DNA from: Pseudorhodobacter antarcticus
GTDB taxonomy: Bacteria > Pseudomonadota > Alphaproteobacteria > Rhodobacterales > Rhodobacteraceae
Assembly (NCBI GenBank): GCA_945860375.1
Contig: CAMAQR010000014.1
Span: 1 to 64,000 of the forward strand
DNA length: 64,000 nucleotides
Direction: 5' to 3'
This document shows positions 44,394 through 53,550 of this stretch, in pieces; the first letter of the stretch is position 1; each line of letters starts with the position of its first letter. Below the pieces are notes generated by a model. That model was not told the DNA's origin, searched no databases, and worked only from the letters and a program-made list of their open reading frames with translations. The position numbers and the translations under genes are program-made.

Positions 44394-45470
44394 CTAGGCA
44401 CCGGCCTGCAGCAGCGCCAAAGCCTGCTCTGCGATGCTGCGTTCCTCGGTCGCGGGCACGACGTAGCATGGCACTGGGCCAGCCCAAGCCAGAGCGTTCA
44501 GAATGGCATGACGCAATCCGGCGTCATTTTCCCCGATGCCGCCCGTGAAGGCAACTGCGTCAAGCCCGCCCATCGCGGCGATCATGCTGCCCGCGTGGCG
44601 CACCGTCCAATAGGTGAAATGCTGCACCGCGAAAGCGGCCTCGGGCGTGTCCGCCGCCTGCAAGGCCCGCATGTCGCTGTGGCCACCGAGCCCCAGCAAG
44701 CCGCTTTCGCGGTTCAAGATCCGCGCTGCACCCGCGATGCCATGCACCTCGGCCAGGCGCAGGACTGCGTTGCCGTCGATGCCCCCCGAACGGGTGCCCA
44801 TGGTGACGCCGTCCAGTGGCGAATAGCCCATCGTTGTGGCCACTGAAGCGCCGTTCAAGATTGCGCATAGAGAAGCTCCGTTGCCCAAGTGTAATGCAAG
44901 CAGACGCCTTGGCAGGGCATTGTCGGTCATTTCCTGCACTTTTCGAACAAGTCCGGCATAGCTGATGCCGTGAAAGCCATACCGCCGCAGACCTTCGGCG
45001 CGGGCCGCGAGCGGCAAGGCATAGGTCACGGCAACTCGCGGATTTGTGGCATGGAACGCCGTGTCAAAACTGACAAACTGCGGCACATCCGGGACCAGAT
45101 CAGCCAGCGCCTGAATGGCCGTCAGGTTGGCCGGATTGTGCAGTGGGGCCAGCGGGATGCAAGCTGTGATCGCGGCAATCACCGCAGGCGTGACGCGGCA
45201 GGCCTGCACCAAATCTTCACCGCCATGCACCACCCGATGCGCGGCGGCGGTCAGACGCGCCACGCCGAAGCCTTGATCCGCCAGCGCCGCCAAGGCCAAG
45301 GCCAGCGCGGCGCGATGATCCGCCACCGCACAAGGCCGGTCCAGCACACCCAAGCGCAATCGTCCTTGGCCGCCGATCTCGGTCACTGAACCGGCGACAA
45401 CTTCTTCCAAATCCAGATCAAACACCGCCCATTTGATCGAAGACGACCCGGCGTTGACAACAAGCAGCAT
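44394..45470 (-). CDS. ackA: acetate kinase
   Basis: Converts acetyl phosphate and ADP to acetate and ATP. The 358-residue product is somewhat shorter than the usual 400 but has all family blocks: VNAGSSSIKWAVFD, AHRVVHGGEDL, QFVSFDTAFHATNP, RRYGFHGISYAGLV, LHLGNGASLCAI, TMGYSPLDGVTMGTRSGGID and VAFTGGIGEND. The gene starts one base after the tauE-like stop and shares the xsc operon, so its acetyl phosphate is likely made by Xsc. In many Roseobacters pta fills this place. Confidence 0.93.
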   Translation of the reverse strand: MLLVVNAGSSSIKWAVFDLDLEEVVAGSVTEIGGQGRLRLGVLDRPCAVADHRAALALALAALADQGFGVARLTAAAHRVVHGGEDLVQACRVTPAVIAAITACIPLAPLHNPANLTAIQALADLVPDVPQFVSFDTAFHATNPRVAVTYALPLAARAEGLRRYGFHGISYAGLVRKVQEMTDNALPRRLLALHLGNGASLCAILNGASVATTMGYSPLDGVTMGTRSGGIDGNAVLRLAEVHGIAGAARILNRESGLLGLGGHSDMRALQAADTPEAAFAVQHFTYWTVRHAGSMIAAMGGLDAVAFTGGIGENDAGLRHAILNALAWAGPVPCYVVPATEERSIAEQALALLQAGA

Positions 45471-46217
45471 TCACAGCACCGATTTCAACAGGCCCAGCGT
45501 CGCCAGCAACGCCAGCAAGCCGATGGCAAATTTGCGGAAATCCTGCGGGTCGGTGTTCAGGAAATGCCTGCTGCCCAGCCAGTTGCCCAGAAACACCATC
45601 GGCAGCGCCAGCAGGCTGGCCCAGACTGTATCCCAACTGACCAGCCCGGCGTAGAAATACAAAGGGGCTGAATAGAGGTCCAATAGCGGGAAATAGGCAA
45701 CCAAGGTGGCGCGGAACACTGCCGTCTGCATCGGCTGCGCGGCAAAGAACGCCACCACTGGCAAGCCGCCCATCCCCGGCGCATTCGCAAGGCCCGAGGC
45801 AAGCCCAGCCCAGAGGTTGCTCGGCCCCCGCACCTCGCGCCCCAAATGCCAGCCCGCCAGCAAGATCAGGCACATGCACAGCACATAGCCCGAAATAACG
45901 CCCCGCGCCGCATCCTCGGAAATGGAGGTCAGCGCCCAAAGACCCAAGGGCATTCCAACCGCGGCCCCGGCCAGTAAAAAACCCACCCGCCGCCAATCGA
46001 CATGGGCCCCGACACCGCGCCACGCCTGCAACGACATCAATGCTTCGCACAGCACGACCACCGCGACGAAATTCAGCGGATTGGCAACCAGACCCGAGGC
46101 CGAAATGACCAGCGCCGAAAACCCAAACCCGGAATAGCCGCGCACGAAGGCCGACAGCAGGATTGCCACGGCCATGAAGCCAGCCGCGCCAATCCCCATG
46201 TCAAAAGGCAGGCTCAC
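45471..46217 (-). CDS. TauE/SafE-family sulfite exporter-like permease
   Basis: Membrane protein of 248 residues with about eight helices, family TauE/SafE/TSUP. The N-terminal block FVRGYSGFGFSALVISASGLV and mid-protein GVISGYVLCMCLILLAGWH are typical, as is the repeated half LANAPGMGGLPVVAFFAA. Members export sulfite, sulfoacetate or other anions. It overlaps the xsc stop by 4 bases and is followed directly by ackA, so removal of sulfite produced by Xsc is the natural inference. Confidence 0.83.
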   Translation of the reverse strand: MSLPFDMGIGAAGFMAVAILLSAFVRGYSGFGFSALVISASGLVANPLNFVAVVVLCEALMSLQAWRGVGAHVDWRRVGFLLAGAAVGMPLGLWALTSISEDAARGVISGYVLCMCLILLAGWHLGREVRGPSNLWAGLASGLANAPGMGGLPVVAFFAAQPMQTAVFRATLVAYFPLLDLYSAPLYFYAGLVSWDTVWASLLALPMVFLGNWLGSRHFLNTDPQDFRKFAIGLLALLATLGLLKSVL

Positions 46218-47986
46218 GCCACTTGCTTGCGCATGTCAACGGCGTCAATTCCCGCCACAGCCACCGGCCTTTTCATCGCATCGCGGCGGAAGGGTTCGCC
46301 CAGTTCCTGATTGATCATCGCCTCAATCAACGTGGTCTTGCCCGCCTTTTGGTCGATGATCGCCTGCCGCAACGCGGTCGTCAGCTCTTCCATCGTGTGC
46401 GCTACAACGCCTAGCAACCCGCAAGCCTTGGCAATCCCGGCATAAGACACTTGCGTGTCGAGTTCAGTGCCAACAAAGTTGTCGTCGTACCAGAGCGTCG
46501 AATTGCGCTTTTCCGCGCCCCATTGGTAATTGCGGAACACCACTTGCGTGATTGCAGGCCACTCACCCCGGCCAATCGCGGTCAATTCCGTGACCGCTAT
46601 GCCAAAGGCCCCGTCGCCCGAGAAGCCTACGACCGGAACATCCGGGCAGCCTATTTTCGCACCAACAACGGCGGGCAAGCCATAGCCACAGGGGCCGAAA
46701 AGTCCGGGGGCAAGATATTTCCGACCTTCATCGAACGTCGGATAAGCGTTGCCGATGGCACAGTTGTTGCCGATGTCGCTGGAAATGATCGCCTCACGCG
46801 GCAGGGCGGCCTGAATGGCGCGCCATGCCATCCGGGGGCTCATCCAATCGGGTTTGTCGGCCCGCGCGCGCTGATTCCACGTGGTGCCCTCGTCGTCATC
46901 CTCGTGGTCCATGCTGGACAGTGCCTGCGCCCAAGCCGATTTGGTCTGCGCGATCGAGGCTTTGCGTTCAACCCGCGCATGGTCGCCTGCGGTGATGGCC
47001 AAACGCGCCAAAACCGCCTCGGCGACTTTTTTAGCGTCGCCGACAATACCAACAGTCACCTTTTTTGTTAACCCGATCCGATCCGGGTTAATATCGACTT
47101 GGATGATTTTGGCCTGTTTGGGCCAATAGTCCAGCGCGTATCCCGGGAGTGTGGAAAACGGGTTCAACCGGGTACCCAAACACAGTACCACATCGGCCTG
47201 TGAAATCAACTCCATTGCGGCCTTCGATCCGTTGTAGCCCAAAGGCCCGGCGAACAGCGGGTGCGACCCGGGGAAGGCATCATTGTGCTGATAGCCGACG
47301 CAAACCGGCGCATCCAAACGTTCGGCCAGTGCCATCGAGGCCGGAATGGCCCCAGACAAAACCACGCCAGCACCGTTCAGGATCACCGGAAACTTCGCCG
47401 ATGACAACAAATCTGCCGCCGCTGCGATCGCATCTGCACCGCCAGCGGGGCGCTCAAACTCCACAATCGCGGGCAGGTCAATGTCAATCACCTGGGTCCA
47501 GTAGTCGCGCGGCATGTTGATCTGGGCGGGTGCAGACATCCGGCGCGCATTCAGGATCACCCGGTTCAACACTTCGGCCACACGCGACGGATCGCGCACC
47601 TCTTCTTGATAGGCAACCATGTCCTTGAACAAGGCCATCTGTTCGACCTCTTGAAAGCCGCCCATGCCGATGGTCTTGTTCGCTGCCTGTGGCGTGACCA
47701 GCAGCAGAGGCGTGTGGTTCCAATAGGCGGTCTTCACTGGCGTCACAAAGTTGGTGATCCCCGGTCCGTTCTGCGCGATCATCATCGACATCTTGCCCGT
47801 AGCCCGCGTGTAGCCGTCGGCCATCATGCCGCCAGAACCTTCATGGGCGCAGTCCCAGAAGGTGATGCCAGCGCGTGGGAACAAATCGGAGATCGGCATG
47901 AAGGCCGATCCGATGATGCCGAACGCATGTTCGATTCCATGCATCTGCAGCACTTTTACAAAGGCCTCTTCGGTGGTCATCCGCAT
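46214..47986 (-). CDS. xsc: sulfoacetaldehyde acetyltransferase
   Basis: Thiamine-diphosphate enzyme converting sulfoacetaldehyde and phosphate to acetyl phosphate and sulfite, the step that breaks the C-S bond of taurine. The 590-residue product begins MTTEEAFVKVLQMHGIEHAFG, with the catalytic Glu in WDCAHEGSGGMMADGYTRATG. NMPRDYWTQVIDIDLP and the TPP-binding block VVGFSGDGAFGIAVTEL are typical of Xsc. ATG at 47986 has agggag 7 bases upstream. It leads a tight operon with tauE-like and ackA. CTGG direct repeats lie 60-92 bp upstream. Confidence 0.96.
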   Translation of the reverse strand: MRMTTEEAFVKVLQMHGIEHAFGIIGSAFMPISDLFPRAGITFWDCAHEGSGGMMADGYTRATGKMSMMIAQNGPGITNFVTPVKTAYWNHTPLLLVTPQAANKTIGMGGFQEVEQMALFKDMVAYQEEVRDPSRVAEVLNRVILNARRMSAPAQINMPRDYWTQVIDIDLPAIVEFERPAGGADAIAAAADLLSSAKFPVILNGAGVVLSGAIPASMALAERLDAPVCVGYQHNDAFPGSHPLFAGPLGYNGSKAAMELISQADVVLCLGTRLNPFSTLPGYALDYWPKQAKIIQVDINPDRIGLTKKVTVGIVGDAKKVAEAVLARLAITAGDHARVERKASIAQTKSAWAQALSSMDHEDDDEGTTWNQRARADKPDWMSPRMAWRAIQAALPREAIISSDIGNNCAIGNAYPTFDEGRKYLAPGLFGPCGYGLPAVVGAKIGCPDVPVVGFSGDGAFGIAVTELTAIGRGEWPAITQVVFRNYQWGAEKRNSTLWYDDNFVGTELDTQVSYAGIAKACGLLGVVAHTMEELTTALRQAIIDQKAGKTTLIEAMINQELGEPFRRDAMKRPVAVAGIDAVDMRKQVA

Positions 47987-48045
47987 CACATCACTCCCTT
48001 GGCCCTGCGCCGTTGGCCTGTTCTACGCCCCCGCCCCCGCCCGGC

Positions 48046-48078
48046 TTAGGGCCAGACGCAAAACCGCCATAAGGCCAG
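48046..48078 (-). promoter_or_regulatory. candidate TauR box upstream of xsc
   Basis: On the minus strand CTGGCCTTAT (48078-48069) and CTGGCCCTAA (48055-48046) are direct repeats whose starts lie 23 bp apart, between the tauR stop and the xsc start. They resemble the CTGGACYTAA-type repeats reported for TauR in Rhodobacter. The same spacing recurs before tauR and tpa. Confidence 0.65.
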
Positions 48079-48083
48079 ATGCC

Positions 48084-49550
48084 CTAGCGCCCCAGCGCAG
48101 CAATCGCCCGCGCCACCCGGGCCACGCCTTCGGGAATGCGGTTGGGCGCGATGGAACTGTAGGCCAGTCGGTAGAAGTTTCGTCGCACCCGCGCGGGGTC
48201 AAAGAACACCCGTCCGGGTTCGATCAGCACGCCCTCAGCGCGCAGTGTCTCGGCCAGCGGCTCGGTGTCCACCGCATCGGGTGCTCGCATCCAGAAACTG
48301 CTGCCACCAAAGCCACCCTGCCCAGCCACCGTGAGGCCGTGTTCGCGGATGGCCTCGTCCATAACCTGCCGTCTGCGGCGATAGGCCGTGCGCATACGGT
48401 TGATCAGGGCGTCATAATGGCCAAGCGACAGGAAGTAGGCGACGGTGCGCTGAATATGCCCCGGCGGATGGCGCAGCATCATCAGCCGCAGTGCGCGGGC
48501 TTCGCGGATAAAGCTTGCAGGACCAACAAGATAGCCCAGCCGCATGCCCGGGAACACTGACTTGCTGAACGACCCCGCGTAAACCACGCGGCCTTCGCTG
48601 TCCAAGGACTTCAGTGCCGGGGAGACCGGCTTCAGAAACGACATTTCAAATTCATAGTCATCCTCGACGATCACGAATCCCTCGCGCGACGCCGCTTCCA
48701 ACAGCGCCAGACGCCGCTCCAGCGGCATGGTGGCATTGGTCGGGCATTGATGGCTGGCGGTGGTGAAGACCACATCGACACCCTTGGGCACCGCATCGGG
48801 CGGCAGGCCGTCGGCATCAACATCAACCGCGATCACCTCGGTCCCCGAGGGTTCCAGAATACCGCGCAGACCGGAATAGCCGGGGTTTTCAACCACCGCT
48901 CGCCGGCCCGGCCCCAGCAGCGTCTGCACCGCGATCCACAGCGCGTTTTGGGCCCCAAGGGTCAGCAGCACCTCATCCTCGCGCGCCGCAATACCGCGCC
49001 GCGGCAGGATCGACCGCAGCAGATGCTCTATCAGCAGGGGGTCGTCGCGGTCATACATATCAGACGTCAGCGCCGCGAAATCCTTGCGGCCCAAGGCACG
49101 CAGGGCGCACAACCGCCAGTTCTGATGGTCAAACAACGTCGGATCAGCCTGACCGTAGATGAAGGAATAGGGGTAATTCTCCCAATCCAAGGGGCGTTGC
49201 ACCGTGGCCAGACCCGAAAACCGCTGCCCAGTGAGGCGCGCGAAATCGACACCCTCGGCCCGCGCCGACAAGGCGGGCAGTTCCGGCGCGCGAGGGGCGT
49301 TTTCCGAGATGTAATAACCCGAGCGCCCCCGCGCCGTCAGATAATCGGCGCTGACAAGTTCGGCATAGGCCAGCGTCACCGTGATGCGGCTGATGCCAAG
49401 ATGATCGGCGAGGCCACGCGAGGACGGCACCTTCTGCCCAGAGCGGTAGCGCCCGGACAAAACGCCCTCGGTCACCATCTGCCGGATGCGCTGTTGCAGG
49501 GTGCCACGGCCTGCGGGGGGAAGGACGAAGGCTTCGGGGGGGATGGTCAT
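48084..49550 (-). CDS. tauR: MocR/GntR-family regulator with aminotransferase domain, TauR
   Basis: A 488-residue transcription factor of the MocR subgroup. The N-terminal GntR winged helix (residues 10-80) reads LQQRIRQMVTEGVLSGRYRS, VPSSRGLADHLGISRITVTL and AYAELVSADYLTARGRSGYY. The rest is a class I aminotransferase fold with the PLP Lys in VVYAGSFSKSVFPGMRLGYL and VIVEDDYEFEM. In this family PLP and the ligand (taurine for TauR) change DNA binding; the domain is not catalytic in vivo. The gene lies between xsc and tpa, as in Rhodobacter tau loci. I chose ATG 49550 (gagg 5 bases upstream). CTGG repeats start two bases before its own start codon, suggesting autoregulation. Confidence 0.9.
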   Translation of the reverse strand: MTIPPEAFVLPPAGRGTLQQRIRQMVTEGVLSGRYRSGQKVPSSRGLADHLGISRITVTLAYAELVSADYLTARGRSGYYISENAPRAPELPALSARAEGVDFARLTGQRFSGLATVQRPLDWENYPYSFIYGQADPTLFDHQNWRLCALRALGRKDFAALTSDMYDRDDPLLIEHLLRSILPRRGIAAREDEVLLTLGAQNALWIAVQTLLGPGRRAVVENPGYSGLRGILEPSGTEVIAVDVDADGLPPDAVPKGVDVVFTTASHQCPTNATMPLERRLALLEAASREGFVIVEDDYEFEMSFLKPVSPALKSLDSEGRVVYAGSFSKSVFPGMRLGYLVGPASFIREARALRLMMLRHPPGHIQRTVAYFLSLGHYDALINRMRTAYRRRRQVMDEAIREHGLTVAGQGGFGGSSFWMRAPDAVDTEPLAETLRAEGVLIEPGRVFFDPARVRRNFYRLAYSSIAPNRIPEGVARVARAIAALGR

Positions 49551-49551
49551 T

Positions 49552-49584
49552 CTGGCCTCATATCCACGCGGCAACTGGACTTAT
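49552..49584 (+). promoter_or_regulatory. candidate TauR box at the tauR promoter
   Basis: CTGGCCTCAT (49552-49561) and CTGGACTTAT (49575-49584) are direct repeats 23 bp apart on the plus strand, oriented away from tauR and reaching within two bases of its start codon. Binding there would block tauR expression. Confidence 0.65.
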
Positions 49585-49793
49585 AGGGCGGCCCAAGGCC
49601 TGAATTGTCAAGCAGATCGTAACCGAGGTGATCTGCTCGCGCGGCTGTGCCGCAAGCCTTTCAAGCGCTTGCGCGCGAGTGCCTCCGGCAAGCCGGATTT
49701 CCTGGATGCCGGCCCGGATTTTCAAGGGACAAAGAAATGAAAAGCCCAGCACCAAGCGAGGTGCGGGGCAAATTTCAGATGAATACTTTGGGC

Positions 49794-51176
49794 TTAGCCA
49801 AACACCTTGGTCAGCGAGCGGTCAATCGCACCGGTGATCTGGTCGATGTCATCGGCGGTGGCGATCAGCGCGGGCGACAGACAGAGGGTGTTGTTCAGGC
49901 CCGGCAGGCTGCGGTTGGTCATGCCGATGATCACGCCCTGCGCGTTGCACTCGGCCACCACGGCCGCGACCTTCTTTTCATCCATCGGTTCCTTCGTGAC
50001 ACGGTCCGCCACCAGTTCGGCCCCGCAAAACAGGCCCTTGCCGCGCACATCCCCGATAACCTTGTGCTTTTCCATCAGGGCGTTGAGGTTATCAAGCACC
50101 CGCGCGCCCATGTTCAGGGTGTTTTGCAGCAGGTCTTCATCCTCGATGATCCGCATGTTTTCCAGCGCCGCCGCAGGCCCCGCCGTGCACCCGCCAAAGG
50201 TCGAGATGTCGCGGAAATAGGACATGGTATCGCCCGAATCCTTGAACATGTCGAACACCGCTTCGGTGGTGACGGTGCAGGAAATCGCGGCATAGCCCGA
50301 GGCCACGCCCTTGGCCATTGTCACGAAATCCGGCTTGATGCCGTAGTGCTGGTAGCCGAACCAAGTCCCGGTGCGGCCCAGTCCACAAACCACTTCATCA
50401 ATGTGCAGCAAGATGTTGTATTTCTTGCATATTTCCTGAACGCGGTCCCAGTATCCGGTCGGCGGAACGATCACGCCGCCGCCGGCCGTTACCGGTTCCA
50501 GCACCAGCGCACCGATGGAGTCTGCACCTTCGCGCAGGATCACTTCCTCAATCGCATCAGCCGCGCGTTCACCGTAATTCTCGACGTCCCACTGCTTGCG
50601 ATACTCAAGGCAGTGCGGCACCATCACAAAACCATCGGGATAGGGACCATATTGCGCCGCGCGCTCGGCCTGACCGGAGGTCGCCAGAGTGCCAATGGTG
50701 GTGCCGTGATAATCCCGCTCGCGGTACAGGATCTTCCACTTTTTGCCGCCGTGATGCTTGTGCGAGATCTGCCGCACCATCTTGTAAACCTTCTCATTCG
50801 CCTCGGAGCCCGAGTTCGAATAGTAGACGCGGGACAGGCCCGGCATTTTGGAGATCAGGCGTTCAGCAAACAACGCACCGGGGATCGAGCCCCCGACGCC
50901 TGCAAAATAGTTCATTTTCAACAACGTATCACGCACGGCATTGGCGATGCTCTCGCGACCGTAGCCGACGTTGACCGTCCAGACCGCCCCCGACACCGCG
51001 TCGATGTACTCGCGCCCACGCGCGTCCCAGACCCGCAGACCCTTGCCTTCGACAATGATACGCGGGTCAACATCGGGGGATTCGTAACCTTTGTGTTGAC
51101 TGAGGTGGTGCCAGACATGGGCTTTGTCAGCGGCAATCACAGCGCTGATATCATTCGCGTTTGTATAGCCATCCAT
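49794..51176 (-). CDS. tpa: taurine-pyruvate aminotransferase
   Basis: Class III PLP aminotransferase of 460 residues that transfers the taurine amino group to pyruvate, giving sulfoacetaldehyde (the Xsc substrate) and alanine. Blocks seen: WTVNVGYGRESIANAV, YYSNSGSEANEKVYKMVRQI, RERDYHGTTIGTL, LVLEPVTAGGGVIVPP, ILLHIDEVVCGLGRTG, and the PLP Lys in FVTMAKGVASGYAA. The start at 51176 (MDGYTNANDISA) matches the Tpa N-terminus; upstream in-frame sequence is noncoding. It is transcribed toward tauR with a CTGG repeat pair 81-113 bp upstream. No taurine importer (tauABC) is in the window. Confidence 0.94.
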   Translation of the reverse strand: MDGYTNANDISAVIAADKAHVWHHLSQHKGYESPDVDPRIIVEGKGLRVWDARGREYIDAVSGAVWTVNVGYGRESIANAVRDTLLKMNYFAGVGGSIPGALFAERLISKMPGLSRVYYSNSGSEANEKVYKMVRQISHKHHGGKKWKILYRERDYHGTTIGTLATSGQAERAAQYGPYPDGFVMVPHCLEYRKQWDVENYGERAADAIEEVILREGADSIGALVLEPVTAGGGVIVPPTGYWDRVQEICKKYNILLHIDEVVCGLGRTGTWFGYQHYGIKPDFVTMAKGVASGYAAISCTVTTEAVFDMFKDSGDTMSYFRDISTFGGCTAGPAAALENMRIIEDEDLLQNTLNMGARVLDNLNALMEKHKVIGDVRGKGLFCGAELVADRVTKEPMDEKKVAAVVAECNAQGVIIGMTNRSLPGLNNTLCLSPALIATADDIDQITGAIDRSLTKVFG

Positions 51177-51256
51177 GGCCGGACCCCTTTTACGACAACA
51201 GTGACCAGCCTGTGTGGCCGGAAGAGAGGCATCTTCGGACATTGCCGCACTTCCTC

Positions 51257-51289
51257 TTATGTCCAGAGGCGCGGGGCAAATAGTACCAG
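51257..51289 (-). promoter_or_regulatory. candidate TauR box upstream of tpa
   Basis: On the minus strand CTGGTACTAT (51289-51280) and CTGGACATAA (51266-51257) are direct repeats 23 bp apart, 81-113 bp before the tpa start. The first copy is the more divergent one. Confidence 0.58.
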
Positions 51290-51410
51290 ATCGGCACGCT
51301 GCCCTCAACAGCAGCGGAAAATCGGCCGAAGGGCCAGCGACGACACCGCCGCCATCAGTCACGCAAACGGCTGGGGCACCCCGATTATTGCGCGCTGCGC
51401 ACCAAGACGG

Positions 51411-52229
51411 TCAAGCCACCAACCGCAAGCTTCCGTAGCGTTTGGCGATGGCGCTGATGTTCAGCGTTTCTTGCAATTCATCTTCGTCATAGCCCAACTG
51501 GATCGACAAATCCAAGACAGCCCGGATCAGGCTCTGATTGTCAATCTGAATGGGTTCCACCAAAGCCCGATGTGCCCGGTCCACGGCCACGGACGACAAG
51601 GACGCAACCGGTCGATTCAGGATCACCGATGCCAACTCCTGCAATTTTGAATCTTCGGACTGATACAAATCCTCAAACCGGAACACCCCACGGGAGGATG
51701 GCAGGCCGGAGTAATCCAGCAAGAAGCGGTTCAATTCCAGCCAGTGATACAAACATCTTTCATAGGGCGAAAACCCGGCGTAGCTGTCGCGGAACTCGGG
51801 GTAGGCCAGATGGGGATCAGAGCCGAAAATAACGACTTTGCTGACAAAGCTGTCGCCCACATGCTGGCCATGCGACAGCAATGACGCGGCGGTGTGAAAT
51901 GGATTGCGCACCAGATGCACAAATTCAAACTTCCCCGCAAAGCGGTTGTTCAGATAGGGCAACCAAGCATAAGTGGGCCAGCCCACATCAATTTAGCGGG
52001 CTCCAGTAGCAACTGCGTTTTCAACCTGTACGAATTTGCGCTGTATTTTGACATTGGCCCCGAGCACCTTGTGAAACGCGCGCGCATTGCGAAAGACCTT
52101 GCGAGGCATGTAATTGGAACCGATCGGCTCGTGTTCGACGATGCACTCTGGTGCCAAATCTTTCAGCGACTTTGCCAGATACTGTGTGGAACAACGTCCA
52201 GTAGACATCACGAAGAATGCTTTTGACAT
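51411..52229 (-). pseudogene. sulfotransferase-family gene with a single in-frame stop codon
   Basis: A 273-codon frame encodes a P-loop sulfotransferase. It begins MSKAFFVMSTGRCSTQYLAK (PAPS-binding loop) and continues VEHEPIGSNYMPRKVF. At 51995-51993 a TAA stop interrupts ENAVATGAR-stop-IDVGWPTYAWLPYL, after which the same frame reads on with the second PAPS-binding region HLVRNPFHTAASLLSHG and ends SLRLVA. No base is inserted or lost. Relatives usually have Tyr before IDVGWP, so one substitution in a Tyr codon (TAC or TAT to TAA) explains the break. The start at 52229 has an aagg upstream. Either a young pseudogene or a sequencing error; read-through or reinitiation at the GTG after the stop is possible. 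Confidence 0.8.
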
Positions 52230-52422
52230 GTGTTTGCCTTTTGCACGCTCAAACTGTTGTTTCTTTTTATGAAACAATACGTTTGCGGCGAACTTTAGGC
52301 AAAGGTATTGTATTTCACACTTGAAGTCCGCCGAACGCCGCGACGGATCAAGTAGACCTTGACGCAGGGGCACAGGGCTGTCTCCAATCCCGTCAGCCGC
52401 ATTTTGCCAAACAGGACCACCG

Positions 52423-53550
52423 ATGACCAAGCACATGACACCTGCCGCAGAACTGCGTGCCAACACATCCGTGCCGTTCAATCAGGCCCATGCGATGCCA
52501 AAATCGGTCTACACCAGCCCGGAGTTTCTGGCGCAAGAGCAAAAGCACATCTTCGCGGATGACTGGTTGTCGGCGGGTCGCGCCGATGCGTTGCCGAACC
52601 CCGGCGACTATCTGACCATGGAAATCGCCGGAGAGCCGATCATCGTGCTGCGCGACCGCGACGGCGCGTTGCGCGCCATGTCGAACGTCTGTCGTCACCG
52701 CATGTCGACCCTGCTGAAAGGGCGTGGCAACACCAAATCCATTGTCTGCCCGTATCATGCCTGGACCTACAATCTGGACGGCTCCTTGCGCGGTGCACCC
52801 GCGATGACGCTGAACGAGGGGTTTTGCAAGGATCAGATCGCCCTGCCGAAAATCAGGTGTCAGGAGTGGCTGGGCTGGATCATGGTGTCGATGAACCCCG
52901 ATGCGCCGGACCCTTACGAACAGTTGAAGGATGTCGAAAATCTGGTCGGCTATCTGGATATGGCGTCCTACCGCGAGACCTTCCGTGAGACATTCCGCTG
53001 GGCCACCAACTGGAAGGTTCTGGCCGAGAATTTCATGGAATCCTATCACCTGCCTGTCTGCCATGCGGGCACCATTGGCGGCACGGTGGACCTTTTGAAG
53101 ATGACCTGCCCTGAAGGCAGCCCGGCCTTCAACTATCACTATATCTACAAGAACGACACCATTCCGCTGTCGTTGGCCCACCCCGAAAACACCCGGCTGA
53201 CCGGGGATCAGCGCCGCATCACCTGGCTGTTGTCGGTGTATCCTGCGTTGCTGATCACGCTGACGCCCGGCTATTTCTGGTATCTGTGCCTGACCCCGGA
53301 CGGCCCCGGCCATGTCAATGTGCTGTTCGGTGGTGGCATGGCAGCAGATTGGTGCGAAGACCCCAAGGCCGCCGATTATCTGACCACAATCAAGGCCTTG
53401 TTGGATGACGTGAACATCGAGGACAAGGAATGTGTTGAAAAGGTCTATGCCGGGATCAGCGCTGGCCTGTCTTCCCCCGGCCCATTGTCGCATTTGGAGC
53501 GCCCAAACTTTGAGTTCGCGCAATATATCTCCAGCCGCATCCCGTCATGA
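52423..53550 (+). CDS. Rieske non-heme iron oxygenase, alpha subunit
   Basis: Ring-hydroxylating-type oxygenase of 375 residues. The Rieske cluster ligands are CRHR (Cys-x-His) and CPYH (Cys-x2-His) about 19 residues apart, near residues 88-112. The catalytic domain has NWKVLAENFMESYHLPVCH, with the two His iron ligands and a Glu where benzoate-type enzymes have the bridging Asp; Glu there is seen in oxygenases acting on quaternary amines such as carnitine. The third iron ligand is probably in the C-terminal DDVNIEDKECVEKV region. It overlaps a nitrilase-family gene by 4 bases. No reductase is adjacent. Substrate unknown; an amine or betaine would suit the locus but is not proven. Confidence 0.85.
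   Translation: MTKHMTPAAELRANTSVPFNQAHAMPKSVYTSPEFLAQEQKHIFADDWLSAGRADALPNPGDYLTMEIAGEPIIVLRDRDGALRAMSNVCRHRMSTLLKGRGNTKSIVCPYHAWTYNLDGSLRGAPAMTLNEGFCKDQIALPKIRCQEWLGWIMVSMNPDAPDPYEQLKDVENLVGYLDMASYRETFRETFRWATNWKVLAENFMESYHLPVCHAGTIGGTVDLLKMTCPEGSPAFNYHYIYKNDTIPLSLAHPENTRLTGDQRRITWLLSVYPALLITLTPGYFWYLCLTPDGPGHVNVLFGGGMAADWCEDPKAADYLTTIKALLDDVNIEDKECVEKVYAGISAGLSSPGPLSHLERPNFEFAQYISSRIPS

Noticed and set aside
49611..49637. AGCAGATC hairpin with 8-bp arms upstream of tauR
   Set aside because: Short stem with an 11-base loop and no T-run; weaker than the CTGG repeats nearby and not supported as a terminator or operator.
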